Positions 1-8,672 are shown, counted from the stretch's first letter. The stretch: DNA of 64,000 bases from Sphingomonas baiyangensis (GCF_005144715.1 NZ_SWKR01000002.1:1788227-1852226), one strand, 5' to 3'. Numbers and translations are program-made. The notes: generated by a model not told the origin, from the letters alone.

Positions 1-2
1 TC

Positions 3-1409
3 GAAGTGCGCAGCCAGCTTCGGCTTGCCGCGACCGAAAGCGCGCGCGCACTCGCGATCGAGCTCGTCGGCAACATGACGTCGCTGCGAAGCGCCGCCGA
101 CGCGCTCGCGCTCGACCGTGACGATGTCACCGCCTGTGCCCGGCTACAGGGTCTGTTCGCACAGCAGCGCGCCGGCGGCGTCCGCTTCGCGATCACCGAT
201 AATGGCGGCGCGCTGCTGTGTGGCGGCCCCCTTCCGGCCAGTGTCGCGCTTGCCGCAACTTCGCCTGGCGCGCTGCTCACGCCCGACGCGCTGGTACTGA
301 CCATTGCTTCGCGCGACGGCACGGTCGAGGCGACCGCGATAATGCCGGCGCCCTTTCTTGCCACCGTCAGCCGCCCGAGCAGCTTCGCGCCCGAAAACGC
401 CGTCGCGCTGTTGCTGGGCGACGAGACGCTGCCGCTCACCACACTCGATACCGGGTTGCTGCGTCGTAGCGAGCAGACCGAGCGCCCGATCGGCATCGCC
501 GGGCTGCGTCTGGCGATGACGATGCGCAGCGCGCCGATCACGTCGCCGGTGTTGCTGTCGATGCTACTGCCGCTGCTGATGTGGGCCGCCGCTGCCGGCA
601 TCGCCTGGTTCGTCGTCGACCGGCTGCTGATCCGGCCGCTGCGCCGCCTGCGCACGGCGGTGGGTGCCTATCGACCGGGCGAAGAGCTGAAGCGCATCAA
701 TTACGGCTCGGTCCCCGCGCAGGAAATCCAGCATCTGGGCGATACCTTCGGCGACATCGCGCGCGTCGTGCGACTGCACGAGGCCGAACTCGCCGAGGGA
801 CTCGTACGCCAGACGAAGCTGACGCGCGAAGTGCACCATCGCGTGAAGAACAACCTGCAGGTGATCGCCAGTCTCATCAACTTTCATGCACGCGGCGCCG
901 AGTCCGCCGATGCGAGCGCCGCCTATGCCTCGATCCAGCGGCGCGTCGATGCGCTGGCAGTGGTGCATCGCTATCATTTCGCCGAGCTTGAGGAAAATCG
1001 CGGCGTCGAGCTGCGCCCGGTGATCGGCGAGCTTGCCTCGAACCTGCGCGCCACCGCGCCCGCGGCCGCCGCGCGCATCAGCGTGGTGATCGAGGTCGAG
1101 CCCTATCTGGTGTCGCAGGACACGGCGGTCGCGGTCGCGTTTCTGTTGACCGAGATCGCCGAGCTGGCGATCCAGCACAATCCGCTGGCGGCGATACGCA
1201 TGACGCTTCAGGCCGCGGAGAGCGAGCGGCAGGCAATATTGCGCGTCAGCTCGCCCGCGCTGATTGCCGATCCCGAGCTCGAAGCACTGATCGAACGTCG
1301 CTACGGGCGTGTGATGTCGGGCCTTGCCCGCCAGCTGCGATCGACGCTGCATCACGATCCGCTGGTCGGCGCATACGAGATCGCGATACCCATAACGGGC
1401 ATCGCCTGA
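3..1409 (+). CDS. Membrane sensor protein of the HisKA_2 histidine kinase family, PhyP-like, 5' end cut by window
   Basis: The frame is open to the window edge, so the N-terminus (probably a first membrane helix) is missing. A periplasmic sensor part (about residues 1-178) is followed by a membrane helix (about 180-203), a HAMP-like linker, and a HisKA_2 dimerisation box with the phosphoacceptor motif HHRVKNNLQ at about residues 277-285. The ATP-binding part is degenerate: an N-box remnant (LLTEIAELAIQHN) is present, but no DNG or GLG glycine boxes can be seen. In Sphingomonas, PhyP is a HisKA_2 protein beside phyR-nepR-ecfG that acts on PhyR mainly as a phosphatase. The lost ATPase motifs and the entericidin gene next door fit that role, but phyR itself is not in view. 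It could also be another HisKA_2 sensor. Confidence 0.75.
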   Translation, partial: EVRSQLRLAATESARALAIELVGNMTSLRSAADALALDRDDVTACARLQGLFAQQRAGGVRFAITDNGGALLCGGPLPASVALAATSPGALLTPDALVLTIASRDGTVEATAIMPAPFLATVSRPSSFAPENAVALLLGDETLPLTTLDTGLLRRSEQTERPIGIAGLRLAMTMRSAPITSPVLLSMLLPLLMWAAAAGIAWFVVDRLLIRPLRRLRTAVGAYRPGEELKRINYGSVPAQEIQHLGDTFGDIARVVRLHEAELAEGLVRQTKLTREVHHRVKNNLQVIASLINFHARGAESADASAAYASIQRRVDALAVVHRYHFAELEENRGVELRPVIGELASNLRATAPAAAARISVVIEVEPYLVSQDTAVAVAFLLTEIAELAIQHNPLAAIRMTLQAAESERQAILRVSSPALIADPELEALIERRYGRVMSGLARQLRSTLHHDPLVGAYEIAIPITGIA

Positions 1410-1503
1410 TTTTTTGAATTGGCGCGGAACCCGGCGATTTGATCGGCGTTCTGCTCTTCGGATGGCGACCTTTTGCCCCCCCGCTCTCGCCATCCAAGAC
1501 ATG

Positions 1504-1548
1504 GGCCCGGAAGCGCTTCCCCTCCCCCCCCGGTGGCGCTTCCGGGCC
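1504..1548. repeat. Long perfect inverted repeat (stem-loop)
   Basis: Thirteen bases at 1504-1516 (GGCCCGGAAGCGC) are exactly repeated in reverse complement at 1536-1548, around a 19-base C-rich loop. It lies between the sensor gene and the entericidin gene and is followed by a short T-containing tract. It could terminate the upstream operon or act as a structured leader element. Confidence 0.6.
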
Positions 1549-1616
1549 TACAATTTTCCCCACATCGTTGATCGAGCCGCCGGGTTTCGCAGCGCCGAGC
1601 ATTCGGTTGCTAAGGC

Positions 1617-1641
1617 GGAACGAAATCGCAGCGCGAGCATT
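1617..1641 (+). promoter_or_regulatory. Possible EcfG-type general stress promoter for entericidin gene
   Basis: GGAAC at 1617-1621 is followed after 16 bases by CATT at 1638-1641, one base off the alphaproteobacterial EcfG pattern GGAAC-N16/17-CGTT. It sits 35 bases before the entericidin ATG. Entericidin-type genes are common members of EcfG regulons. The -10 mismatch keeps this tentative. Confidence 0.35.
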
Positions 1642-1675
1642 CAATCGCGGCAAGCCGTTTTTTGGGAGATCACCA

Positions 1676-1801
1676 ATGCGCAAGATGTTCGGACTGGCGA
1701 TGGTAGCGACCGCTCTGCTGGTCAGCGCATGCAATACCGTCGAAGGCGTGGGCCGCGACGTGCAGTCGGCAGGCGCCGCGGTCGAGGACGCTGCGGACTG
1801 A
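1676..1801 (+). CDS. Entericidin A/B family small lipoprotein
   Basis: A 41-residue protein. The N-terminal signal ends in a lipobox (LLVSAC), so a mature lipid-anchored peptide would begin at Cys19 and continue NTVEGVGRDVQSAG, the signature of the entericidin EcnA/EcnB family. GGGAG about 8 bases upstream supports this ATG. Entericidins are small envelope lipoproteins linked to stress or programmed lysis. Here the gene stands alone, with a possible stress promoter in front and a strong hairpin terminator behind. The family assignment is clear; the physiological role is inferred. Confidence 0.88.
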   Translation: MRKMFGLAMVATALLVSACNTVEGVGRDVQSAGAAVEDAAD

Positions 1802-1830
1802 GCAGCGCCGATCCCGTGATCGAAGCAAGA

Positions 1831-1858
1831 GGGCCGCGGTGCGAACCGCGGCCCTTTT
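1831..1858. terminator. Rho-independent terminator after entericidin gene
   Basis: A 10-bp GC stem (GGGCCGCGGT / ACCGCGGCCC) with a 4-base loop is followed by TTTT. It lies between the convergent entericidin and tatC genes and may serve both directions. Confidence 0.9.
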
Positions 1859-1867
1859 CGCATCCGC

Positions 1868-2641
1868 TCATTCGGCGGGAGCGGCGTCCTCGCTTGCCGC
1901 AGCCTTCCGGCGCGAGCGCTCCGAAAACCAGATTCCGACCAGCGCCAGCTCGTACAGCAGGATCAGCGGGATCGCGAGCAGGAACTGCGAGCCGACATCG
2001 GGCGGCGTCAGCACCGCGGCGATACCGAATGCCGCGACGATCGCGTAGCGTCGCGCGCCGATCAGCTGCTTGCGCGTGACGATGCCGGCGCGCTCGACGA
2101 GCATCAGCAGCACCGGCAGCAGGAACGAGATGCCGAACGCGAACAGGAACTGCATCACGAACGAAAGATAGTTGGCGACCGAGGGCAGCGCTTCCTGACG
2201 GATGCCGCCGAAATTGCCCTCGAACCCGAGCAGGAAGTGCAGTGCCACGGGGATCGTCACGAAATAGGCGAGCGAGGCGCCCGCCGCGAATAGCAGCGGC
2301 GTGGCGAGCAGGAACGGCAGCAGCGCGCGCTTTTCCTTGCGGTACAGCCCCGGCGCCACGAACTGCCAGAGCTGGTTGGCGAGCACGGGGAACGAGATCA
2401 TCAGCGCGGCGAAGAACGCCACCTTGATCTGGACGAAGAACGCTTCGAAGATCTGCGTGAAGATGATGCGATCCTGCCCCGCCTCGACCAGCGGCCGCAC
2501 GAGGATCGTGAAGATCGGCTCGACGATGAAGTAGCAGCCAACGAACGCGAGCACGATCGTGATGACGCAGAACAGCAGGCGGCGACGCAACTCGATCAGG
2601 TGATCGAGCAGCGGCGCCTGCGATTCGTCGATATCGTTCAC
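1868..2641 (-). CDS. tatC: Sec-independent protein translocase TatC
   Basis: A 257-residue, six-helix inner-membrane protein that recognises twin-arginine signals and forms the core of the Tat export complex with TatA and TatB. The N-terminal [11 protein letters not shown] stretch is the TatC hallmark, and length and hydrophobic pattern match the family. The start is GTG at 2641, overlapping the tatB stop as GTGA, so the two are translationally coupled. It is last in the scpA-scpB-tatA-tatB-tatC run. At least one likely Tat client, the multicopper oxidase near 45.6 kb, is encoded in this window. Confidence 0.97.
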   Translation of the reverse strand: MNDIDESQAPLLDHLIELRRRLLFCVITIVLAFVGCYFIVEPIFTILVRPLVEAGQDRIIFTQIFEAFFVQIKVAFFAALMISFPVLANQLWQFVAPGLYRKEKRALLPFLLATPLLFAAGASLAYFVTIPVALHFLLGFEGNFGGIRQEALPSVANYLSFVMQFLFAFGISFLLPVLLMLVERAGIVTRKQLIGARRYAIVAAFGIAAVLTPPDVGSQFLLAIPLILLYELALVGIWFSERSRRKAAASEDAAPAE

Positions 2642-3042
2642 GGCACGTCCTTGCGGTCGGCAGCGCCGGCCGGTGGCATGGCAGGAGCGCTCGCGTCGCT
2701 GCGGATTTCGGGCTGGCTCACTTCCGCGCTCGGGCCATTCGATGTGGCGGGCTCGCCATCATCTGCCGAAGTGTGCGGTGCGGGCAGCGCAGTCGCGGCG
2801 GGCTCGGGCGGATGCTCGCGCATGATCCGCGCATTCTCCTCGGCCCATTTCGTTTCCATCTCGCTCAGCTCTGCCTCGCGCACCATCGCGTCGAAGCCCG
2901 AACGGAACTGGCGCGCCACGCCGCGCGCCTTGCCGACCCACTGGCCGACCATCCGCATCGCGCGCGGAAGATCCTTTGGGCCGATCACCAGCAGCGCGAC
3001 TACCGCCACCACCAGCATCTCGGTCATGTTGAAGTCGAGCAT
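2638..3042 (-). CDS. tatB: Sec-independent protein translocase subunit TatB
   Basis: A 134-residue protein with a single N-terminal membrane helix ([21 protein letters not shown]), a PKDLP hinge and an amphipathic helix, followed by a long acidic, Pro/Ala-rich tail. The hinge and the long tail distinguish TatB from TatA. TatB passes substrates from TatC to the TatA pore. Its stop overlaps the tatC start, and tatA lies 71 bases upstream. The tail is poorly conserved in general and gives no further information. Confidence 0.95.
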   Translation of the reverse strand: MLDFNMTEMLVVAVVALLVIGPKDLPRAMRMVGQWVGKARGVARQFRSGFDAMVREAELSEMETKWAEENARIMREHPPEPAATALPAPHTSADDGEPATSNGPSAEVSQPEIRSDASAPAMPPAGAADRKDVP

Positions 3043-3113
3043 GGCGCTCCAATGCCTACGCGCCGTCGCCGGCTCAACGCAAATCGTGCCGCCGGCGGAT
3101 CAGCCGTGAGCGT

Positions 3114-3344
3114 TCAGCGCTCCTCGCGCGTGCGCTCGGCCTCGTGCTTGAACGCGGGCTCGGCGGCGCGCTGCGCCTCGATGCGCGATGGCGGCGCCTG
3201 GTCTTCGTCCTCCGACATGCCCTTCTTGAAATTCTTGATGCCCTTGGCGACGTCGCCCATCATGTTCGAGAAACGGCCGCCGCCCAGCAGGACGATGGCG
3301 ATGATGCCGAACACCAGCCAGTGCACGAGGCTGAAGGAACCCAT
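3114..3344 (-). CDS. tatA: Sec-independent protein translocase subunit TatA
   Basis: A 76-residue TatA: an N-terminal membrane helix, a GGGRF hinge, then an amphipathic helix (MMGDVAKGIKNFKKGM) and a charged tail. TatA oligomerises to make the Tat pore. The start chosen is ATG at 3344, with GGGAGA six bases upstream; a TTG two codons further up is less likely because it adjoins the ribosome-binding site. The gene sits 27 bases after scpB in the same orientation, the order usual in sphingomonads. Confidence 0.95.
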   Translation of the reverse strand: MGSFSLVHWLVFGIIAIVLLGGGRFSNMMGDVAKGIKNFKKGMSEDEDQAPPSRIEAQRAAEPAFKHEAERTREER

Positions 3345-3371
3345 GGTCAATCTCCCGAATACCGCCCCTAT

Positions 3372-3950
3372 CTAGTCGTCTTCGCCGGCACTTTCCACCT
3401 CGCCCTGCAACATGGCGGTGTCGACGGGATCCAGCAGCCCCGCTGCCCTGAGATCGTCGATGCCGGGCAGGTCGCGGCGGCTGGCCAGGCCGAAATGGTC
3501 GAGGAACGCCAGCGTCGTCGCGAACAGGAGCGGACGGCCGGGCGATTCGCGACGGCCGGCGGGGCGTACCCAGCCCGCTTCCATCAACACGTCGAGCGTG
3601 CCCTTCGATATCTGCACGCCGCGGATCGCCTCGATTTCGGCACGCGTGACGGGCTCGTGATAGGCGATGATCGCCAGCGTCTCGATACCCGCACGGCTGA
3701 GCTTGCGATGCTCGTCGCGGTCGCGCCGGAGCAGATGCGCAAGATCGCCCGCAGTCTCGAAATGCCAGCGCCCGCCGCGCTCGACGAGCACGATGCCGCG
3801 GCCGGCATATTCGTGCGCCAGCGTACCAAGCGCCTGCGCGATGCCCTCGCTGCCGCCCAGATGCGCGGCAATGGCGGCGGGCGTCATCGGCGATTCGGAC
3901 GCGAAAAGCACCGCCTCGACCGCGCGCAGCAACGGGTCGCGCTCGCTCAT
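3372..3950 (-). CDS. scpB: Segregation and condensation protein B
   Basis: A 192-residue winged-helix protein that dimerises and binds ScpA to form the kleisin complex of bacterial condensin (SMC-ScpAB), acting on chromosome compaction and segregation. Family blocks are visible: LLRAVEAVLFASESPMT near the start and the conserved ETLAIIAYHEPVTRAEIEAIRG in the middle. The start at 3950 gives a 4-base ATGA overlap with the scpA stop; longer upstream frames lie inside scpA and lack homology. The acidic C-terminal end (residues about 175-192) is typical. Confidence 0.95.
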   Translation of the reverse strand: MSERDPLLRAVEAVLFASESPMTPAAIAAHLGGSEGIAQALGTLAHEYAGRGIVLVERGGRWHFETAGDLAHLLRRDRDEHRKLSRAGIETLAIIAYHEPVTRAEIEAIRGVQISKGTLDVLMEAGWVRPAGRRESPGRPLLFATTLAFLDHFGLASRRDLPGIDDLRAAGLLDPVDTAMLQGEVESAGEDD

Positions 3951-4702
3951 GCCCTTGCGCCACGCAGCATGAGCGGCGCGAAAGCATGTTCCTGATCGAG
4001 CTCGATGCGCCGCTGGCGCGCAAGCTCGAGCGCGGCTACGAAACTCGATGCCAGTGCCGATCGCCGCCAAGGCGCATCGCCCTCGGGCAGGAAGGCCTCG
4101 ATCCGAGTCCAGGCGACCTCACCACCCAGCATCGCCGCCAGCCGGGCGAGCGCGGTATCGAGCGTCATCACCGGGCGGCGCGCGACGACATGCAGCGCCG
4201 GGCGCGTGCGCGCGCTTACGCGGCCATAGGCGGCGATCAGGTCGAACAAGTCGGCCTCGGGGCGTAGGTGGCGGATCGTGCGCAGACCCTCGGGCGCGCC
4301 GCGTGCGAACACGTCGCGACCCAGCCGGTCGCGCGCCATCAGCCGCGCGCCCGCCTCGCGCATCGCCGCCAGCCGCTCGAGCCGGAGCGTCAGGCGCAGC
4401 GCCAGTTCCTCGGGATTGGGCGTCTCGCCGGGATCGCGCGGCAGCAGCAGCGCAGATTTGAGATAGGCGAGCCACGACGCCATCACCAGATGATCTGCGG
4501 CGACTTCGAGCCGCAGCGCGCGCGCGCCCTCGATGAACGCCAGATACTGGTCGACGAGTTCGAGGATCGAGATCGCGCGCAGATCGACCTTCTGAGTCCG
4601 CGCCAGCGCCAGCAGCAGGTCGAGCGGCCCTTCCCAGCCATCGATCGCCAGCGTCAGCATGCCGCTCGCGTCGTTATCGGCAGGCTGGGATGAAATGGAC
4701 AT
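3947..4702 (-). CDS. scpA: Segregation and condensation protein A
   Basis: A 251-residue kleisin subunit. The N-terminal SMC-head-binding segment DGWEGPLDLLLALARTQKVDL is highly diagnostic, as is the following QYLAFIEGARALRLEVAADHLVMASWL-type helix region. It bridges SMC heads together with ScpB. The ATG at 4702 is chosen because the conserved block starts about 20 residues later; the frame stays open upstream, but that sequence is antisense to the neighbouring secreted-protein gene. Coupled to scpB by ATGA. nagZ, the usual upstream partner in this group, is separated here by one opposite-strand gene. Confidence 0.95.
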   Translation of the reverse strand: MSISSQPADNDASGMLTLAIDGWEGPLDLLLALARTQKVDLRAISILELVDQYLAFIEGARALRLEVAADHLVMASWLAYLKSALLLPRDPGETPNPEELALRLTLRLERLAAMREAGARLMARDRLGRDVFARGAPEGLRTIRHLRPEADLFDLIAAYGRVSARTRPALHVVARRPVMTLDTALARLAAMLGGEVAWTRIEAFLPEGDAPWRRSALASSFVAALELARQRRIELDQEHAFAPLMLRGARA

Positions 4703-4858
4703 GGCCAGATCATGCCAGAGCTTCGCCGGGCTGCGAAGCGGCCTCGCACCGTGCCGCCCGTCCCGGCTGGCGCACGGCCGAACCGCTTCGAGCTTGCGTT
4801 GCGCGACCGAAACCATGACCTCGCGCACCGAAACACCCGAAATCAAAAGGAGAAAATC

Positions 4859-5299
4859 ATGATTTCGATCGGTCGCACGCTGATTTTGACGACTGCCCTC
4901 GGCCTCGCCGTGCCGGCGCTCGCGCAGACCACGCCGGGCACGATGCCGAGCGGCGCAACGCCCGGAACCTCGGGCACGCCGCCGCAGACGGCACCGATGA
5001 CGCCGCCGGCCGCCACGCCGCCCGCAGGCACCACCGCAACCGCAACCGCCACGACGGTGAGCGATGCCGATGTCGGCAAGTTCGCCAAGGCGATGGTCGC
5101 GATCGACGCGGTGCAGAAGGACGCCGCGATCACGCCCGAGCAGAAGCAGACGCAGATGGCCGCCAAGGTGCAGGAAGCCGGGCTCGACCCCGCGCGCTTC
5201 AACGAGATCGGCCGCGCGACGCAAAGCGATCCGGCGCTGCAGGCAAAGGTGCAGACGGCAATCACCGCCGAAATGGGCGGCGCCACGCCGACGCAGTAA
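4859..5299 (+). CDS. Secreted DUF4168-type protein
   Basis: A 146-residue protein with a Sec signal peptide ending in PALAQ. A low-complexity Thr/Pro/Ala stretch (about residues 25-65) follows, then a helical domain with VSDADVGKFAKAMVAIDAVQ and an LDPARFNEIGRATQSDP segment, matching the DUF4168 family of unknown function. AAAAGGAG six bases upstream supports the ATG. The gene is monocistronic and runs opposite to its neighbours scpA and nagZ, with a strong terminator behind. Periplasmic location is inferred from the signal. Confidence 0.85.
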   Translation: MISIGRTLILTTALGLAVPALAQTTPGTMPSGATPGTSGTPPQTAPMTPPAATPPAGTTATATATTVSDADVGKFAKAMVAIDAVQKDAAITPEQKQTQMAAKVQEAGLDPARFNEIGRATQSDPALQAKVQTAITAEMGGATPTQ

Positions 5300-5321
5300 C
5301 CTTGTAGCCATGCACATCGAG

Positions 5322-5352
5322 AGGGCGGCGGAAGCGATTCCGCCGCCCTTTT
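5322..5352. terminator. Rho-independent terminator between DUF4168 gene and nagZ
   Basis: An 11-bp stem (AGGGCGGCGGA / TCCGCCGCCCT) with a 6-base loop runs into TTTT. It ends transcription of the DUF4168 gene and could act on nagZ from the other side. Confidence 0.9.
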
Positions 5353-5356
5353 GGCG

Positions 5357-6358
5357 TCAGGCGAGCGCCAGCAGCGCGTCGCGCTTGGCGATGCACTCGG
5401 CCAGGTCGCCCTCGGGCGCCGTGCGCGACGCCATCGCCCGGTCGAGCCGCGTGCGGCCTTCGGCGCCGAGCGGCGCCACCTTGCCGGCAATGTCGGTCAT
5501 CTCGTCCATGCGCGCCCAGCAGTCGAGCGCCACGTCGCAGCCCGCCGCCAGCGCCGCCGCCGCCTTGTCGCCGGCACTCCCCGACAGTGCCTTCATGTCG
5601 ATATCGTCGGTCATCAGCAGCCCGTCGAACCCGATGCGCTCCCGGATCACGTCGCCGATGACCGTCGGCGAAAGCGTCGCCGGGCGCTCGGCATCCCACG
5701 CCTCGAACACCACATGGCAGGTCATGCCCATCGGCGCGTGCGCCAGTGCCGCGAACGGCGCGATATCGGCCTCGAGCGCGGTGGCATCGGCAGCGACGCG
5801 CGGCAGTTCGTGATGGCTGTCGACGAGCGCGCGCCCGTGCCCCGGCATGTGCTTGACGACACCGATCACGCCCGCCGCCGCCAGCCCGTCGAGCACCGCG
5901 CGACCGATCGCCGCCACCTGCATCGGATCGCTGCCATAGGCACGCTCGGCGATCGCGGGCGTCGTCTCGGCCACCACCACGTCGAGCAGCGGCAGGCAGT
6001 CGACGGTGATGCCGACCTCGGCCAGCGTCAGGCCGATCGCCTGCGCATTGACGCGCGCCGCCTCGATCGCCGAGATCGGCGCTTTCTCGTATAGCCGCGC
6101 GAAGGCGGGGCCGGCGGGGAAATCGGGCCAGACGGGCGGACGCATCCGCGCGACACGGCCGCCTTCCTGGTCGATCAGGATCGGCAGGTCGTCGCGGCTC
6201 GAAAGGCTGCGCAGATCGTCGGTCAGCGCGCGCAGCTGCGCGCGGTCGCCCACATTGCGGCCGAACAGGATGTAGCCGAGCGGATCGGCGTCGCGGAAGA
6301 AGGCGCGCTCGTCGTCGGTAAGCGTCAGGCCCGACAGGCCGTAGATCACGGGTAGCAT
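5357..6358 (-). CDS. nagZ: Beta-N-acetylhexosaminidase NagZ (GH3)
   Basis: A 333-residue cytoplasmic glycosidase that removes N-acetylglucosamine from GlcNAc-anhydromuropeptides during peptidoglycan recycling. The NagZ signature KHMPGHGRALVDSHHELP, with its acid/base His-Asp dyad, is near residues 165-182, and the catalytic Asp lies in the LLMTDDIDMKAL segment. ILIDQEGGRVARM is another GH3 landmark. There is no signal peptide, as expected for a recycling enzyme. The upstream glycosyltransferase lies 36 bases away in the same orientation and may be co-transcribed. Confidence 0.96.
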   Translation of the reverse strand: MLPVIYGLSGLTLTDDERAFFRDADPLGYILFGRNVGDRAQLRALTDDLRSLSSRDDLPILIDQEGGRVARMRPPVWPDFPAGPAFARLYEKAPISAIEAARVNAQAIGLTLAEVGITVDCLPLLDVVVAETTPAIAERAYGSDPMQVAAIGRAVLDGLAAAGVIGVVKHMPGHGRALVDSHHELPRVAADATALEADIAPFAALAHAPMGMTCHVVFEAWDAERPATLSPTVIGDVIRERIGFDGLLMTDDIDMKALSGSAGDKAAAALAAGCDVALDCWARMDEMTDIAGKVAPLGAEGRTRLDRAMASRTAPEGDLAECIAKRDALLALA

Positions 6359-6394
6359 CGCCGCGCGCTAGCCCATCGCGCGCGCGCGCGAAAG

Positions 6395-7408
6395 TCAGTC
6401 GGTCGTCGGTGCCGGCGCCACCTCGCCCATCTGGCCATCGCCGGCGCGATAGCCGAGCGTCGCGGTGCCCTGCACCGGCCCCGCGACGTCGGCGACCAGA
6501 TAGAGCGGCCGCCGCTTCGATTCGACGTAGAGCCGCCCCAGATATTCGCCGATCATCCCCAGCACGAACATCTGCACCGCGCCCAGGAACACCGTGACCA
6601 ACATCGTCGAAGTCCAGCCCTGCACCGCGGTGCCGGTGAAGAAGCCGATCGCGATGTAGATCAGCAGCAGGAACGACAGGAAGAACAGCGCAAGCCCGAT
6701 ATGGCTGGCGAAGCGCAGCGGCGCGGTGGAGAAACCGGTTACGGCATCGAAGGCGAAGCGCAGCATCTTCGAAAGCGGGTATTTGGTCTCGCCGGCATGG
6801 CGCTCGGCGCGATCGTACAGGAACGGCACCTGCCGGAACCCCACCCACGCCACCATGCCGCGAATGAAGCGCGCCTGTTCGGGCAGCGACAGGAAGGCGT
6901 CGAGCGCGCGCCGGCTCATCAGCCGGAAATCGCCGGTATCGAGCGGGATCGGCGTGTCGGTCACGCGGTCGAGCACGCGGTAGAATGCCGCTGCCGTCAG
7001 CTTCTTGAAGAAGGTCTCGCCCTCGCGGCGACGGCGCACGGCATAGACGACATCGGCATTCTCGCGCGCCATCGTCGCGCGCATCTCGCCCAGCAGCTCG
7101 GGCGGGTCTTGCAGGTCGGCGTCGATGATGAGGATCTGGCGTCCGCTGCACAGATCGAGCCCGGCGGTCAGCGCCAGCTGGTGCCCGTGGTTGCGCGAGA
7201 GATTGATCGCAACGACGCGCGGATCGGCCGCCGACAGGCGCTGCATTACCTGCCAGCTTTCGTCCTTCGACCCGTCGTTCACCAGCACGATCTCGTGATC
7301 GTCGCCCACGCATCCGCGCGCCGCCGCCGAAACACGGGCATGCAGCGCCTCGAGACAGGCGGCCTCGTTGTAGCAGGGAATGACGACCGAAAGCGCGGGA
7401 CGGTTCAT
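6395..7408 (-). CDS. Family 2 glycosyltransferase, DPM1/GtrB-like, with two membrane helices
   Basis: A 337-residue protein. An N-terminal GT-A domain (SVVIPCYNE, then VNDGSKD and the IDADLQDPPE metal-binding motif) is followed by two C-terminal membrane helices (about residues 232-256 and 268-292). This layout is that of polyprenyl-phosphate glucosyl/mannosyl transferases such as GtrB, ArnC and DPM1, which load a sugar onto undecaprenyl phosphate at the inner membrane. The ATG at 7408 directly precedes the conserved SVVIPCYNE block; the upstream open frame is antisense. The sugar is not predictable. Confidence 0.9.
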   Translation of the reverse strand: MNRPALSVVIPCYNEAACLEALHARVSAAARGCVGDDHEIVLVNDGSKDESWQVMQRLSAADPRVVAINLSRNHGHQLALTAGLDLCSGRQILIIDADLQDPPELLGEMRATMARENADVVYAVRRRREGETFFKKLTAAAFYRVLDRVTDTPIPLDTGDFRLMSRRALDAFLSLPEQARFIRGMVAWVGFRQVPFLYDRAERHAGETKYPLSKMLRFAFDAVTGFSTAPLRFASHIGLALFFLSFLLLIYIAIGFFTGTAVQGWTSTMLVTVFLGAVQMFVLGMIGEYLGRLYVESKRRPLYLVADVAGPVQGTATLGYRAGDGQMGEVAPAPTTD

Positions 7409-7455
7409 GGCGCGCGGCTCTAGCGTGAAATGCGCGGCGGGGAAATCGCCGAAGC

Positions 7456-7839
7456 TCAGCCCGGCAGGAAGCGGCGCACGATATCGCGCGCCACGCGCAC
7501 GGGGCGGCGCGTGTCCGAATCGAGCGCGCACCAGCTGCTCTCGACCTCGGCCAGCACTTCCTCGCCGCGCCGGATCATCGTGGTGAAGAAGGCGCGCGCA
7601 CCTTCCACCCGCTCGGCCACGACGGTGGCGATGACGGTATCGTCGAGAAAGGCGGGGCGGCGATAGGTGATCTCGTGCTTCAGCGCGACCCAAAGATGGC
7701 GGGCAACCGCCTCGGCAGGCGCCACCTTTTCCCAATAGGCGACGACGGCTTCCTGCACCCACGACAGATACACCGCATTGTTCACATGGCCCATGTGATC
7801 GATGTCGCCGGGCGCGATCGTGAGGCGGTGCTGATGCAT
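7456..7839 (-). CDS. Hotdog-fold acyl-CoA thioesterase (4HBT family)
   Basis: A 127-residue single hotdog domain. The segment DIDHMGHVNNAVYLSW carries the 4-hydroxybenzoyl-CoA thioesterase catalytic Asp and the Asn-Asn motif of YbgC/FadM-like enzymes. Such proteins hydrolyse acyl-CoA esters in the cytoplasm. It is divergent from modA, with 80 bases between starts that must hold both promoters. The precise substrate is unknown. Confidence 0.88.
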   Translation of the reverse strand: MHQHRLTIAPGDIDHMGHVNNAVYLSWVQEAVVAYWEKVAPAEAVARHLWVALKHEITYRRPAFLDDTVIATVVAERVEGARAFFTTMIRRGEEVLAEVESSWCALDSDTRRPVRVARDIVRRFLPG

Positions 7840-7919
7840 ACTGCATGATGCGCGTTGCTGACATCACTGTCAATGAATCGCGGCTTGCATTGCGCGCGCC
7901 GCGCGCGCCAAACGGGCGC

Positions 7920-8672
7920 ATGATGCGGCGGCTGTTCCTGTTCTTCCTGCTGGTACTGGCAGCGGCGCCGGCTGCCGCACAGCGCCCGCCGCTGGTGCTC
8001 GCCGCCGCCAGCATGCAGGAAGCGCTTGAGGACGCGGCCGGTGCCTATGCCGCGCGCGGCAAGGCGCGGCCGGTCCTGTCGTTCGCCGCAAGCTCGGCGC
8101 TCGCGCGCCAGATCGTTGCCGGCGCGCCCGCCGATCTGTTCGTCTCGGCCGACGAGGCGTGGATGGATGCCGTCGAGGCGCGCCGCCTGCTTGCGCCCGG
8201 CAGCCGCGCGACACTGGCGGGCAACCGCCTCGTCGTGATCGCGCCGCGTGCGACGCGGCTTGGCGCGCTGCGGCGCGCTCGCGACATCGTGGCCGCGCTC
8301 GGGGACGGCCGGCTGGCGATGGCCGATCCTGCATCGGTTCCCGCCGGCCGCTATGGCCGGGCCGCACTGCAACGGCTGGGCGCATGGCCGGCGCTGGCGG
8401 ACCGGATCGCCGCCGCCGAGAATGTCCGCGCCGCGCTGGCGCTGGTCGAGCGCGGCGCCGCGCCGCTCGGCATCGTCTATGCAACCGATGCGCAGGCATC
8501 GCGCCGCGTACGTGTCGTCGGTCGCTTCCCGCCCGCGAGCCACCCGCCGATCCGCTATCCCGTCGCGCGTATCGCCGCCTCGCGCAATCCGGAGGCCGAA
8601 GGCTTCCGCTGCTTCCTGCTGTCGCCCGCCGGCCGCGCGATCCTGCGGCGCCACGGCTTCGCCGTGCCCTGA
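7920..8672 (+). CDS. modA: Molybdate ABC transporter, periplasmic binding protein
   Basis: A 250-residue protein with a signal peptide (FLFFLLVLAAAPAAAQ) and the ModA ligand-binding landmarks: AAASMQEALEDAA at the start of the mature chain, FAASSALARQI, GAPADLFVSADEAWMD, and the C-terminal FLLSPAGRAILRRHGF. It delivers molybdate (or tungstate) to ModBC. Two adjacent ATGs, 7920 and 7923, are both acceptable; upstream codons add 25 non-signal residues. The stop TGA shares its A with the modB ATG. Confidence 0.95.
   Translation: MMRRLFLFFLLVLAAAPAAAQRPPLVLAAASMQEALEDAAGAYAARGKARPVLSFAASSALARQIVAGAPADLFVSADEAWMDAVEARRLLAPGSRATLAGNRLVVIAPRATRLGALRRARDIVAALGDGRLAMADPASVPAGRYGRAALQRLGAWPALADRIAAAENVRAALALVERGAAPLGIVYATDAQASRRVRVVGRFPPASHPPIRYPVARIAASRNPEAEGFRCFLLSPAGRAILRRHGFAVP

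Noticed and set aside
5262..7313. Long minus-strand frame through nagZ and the GT2 gene in another register
   Set aside because: Arg/Ala/Asp-repetitive composition and full overlap with two well-supported genes.
7840..7919. Molybdenum cofactor riboswitch upstream of modA
   Set aside because: The 80-base gap is too short and lacks the conserved helices.
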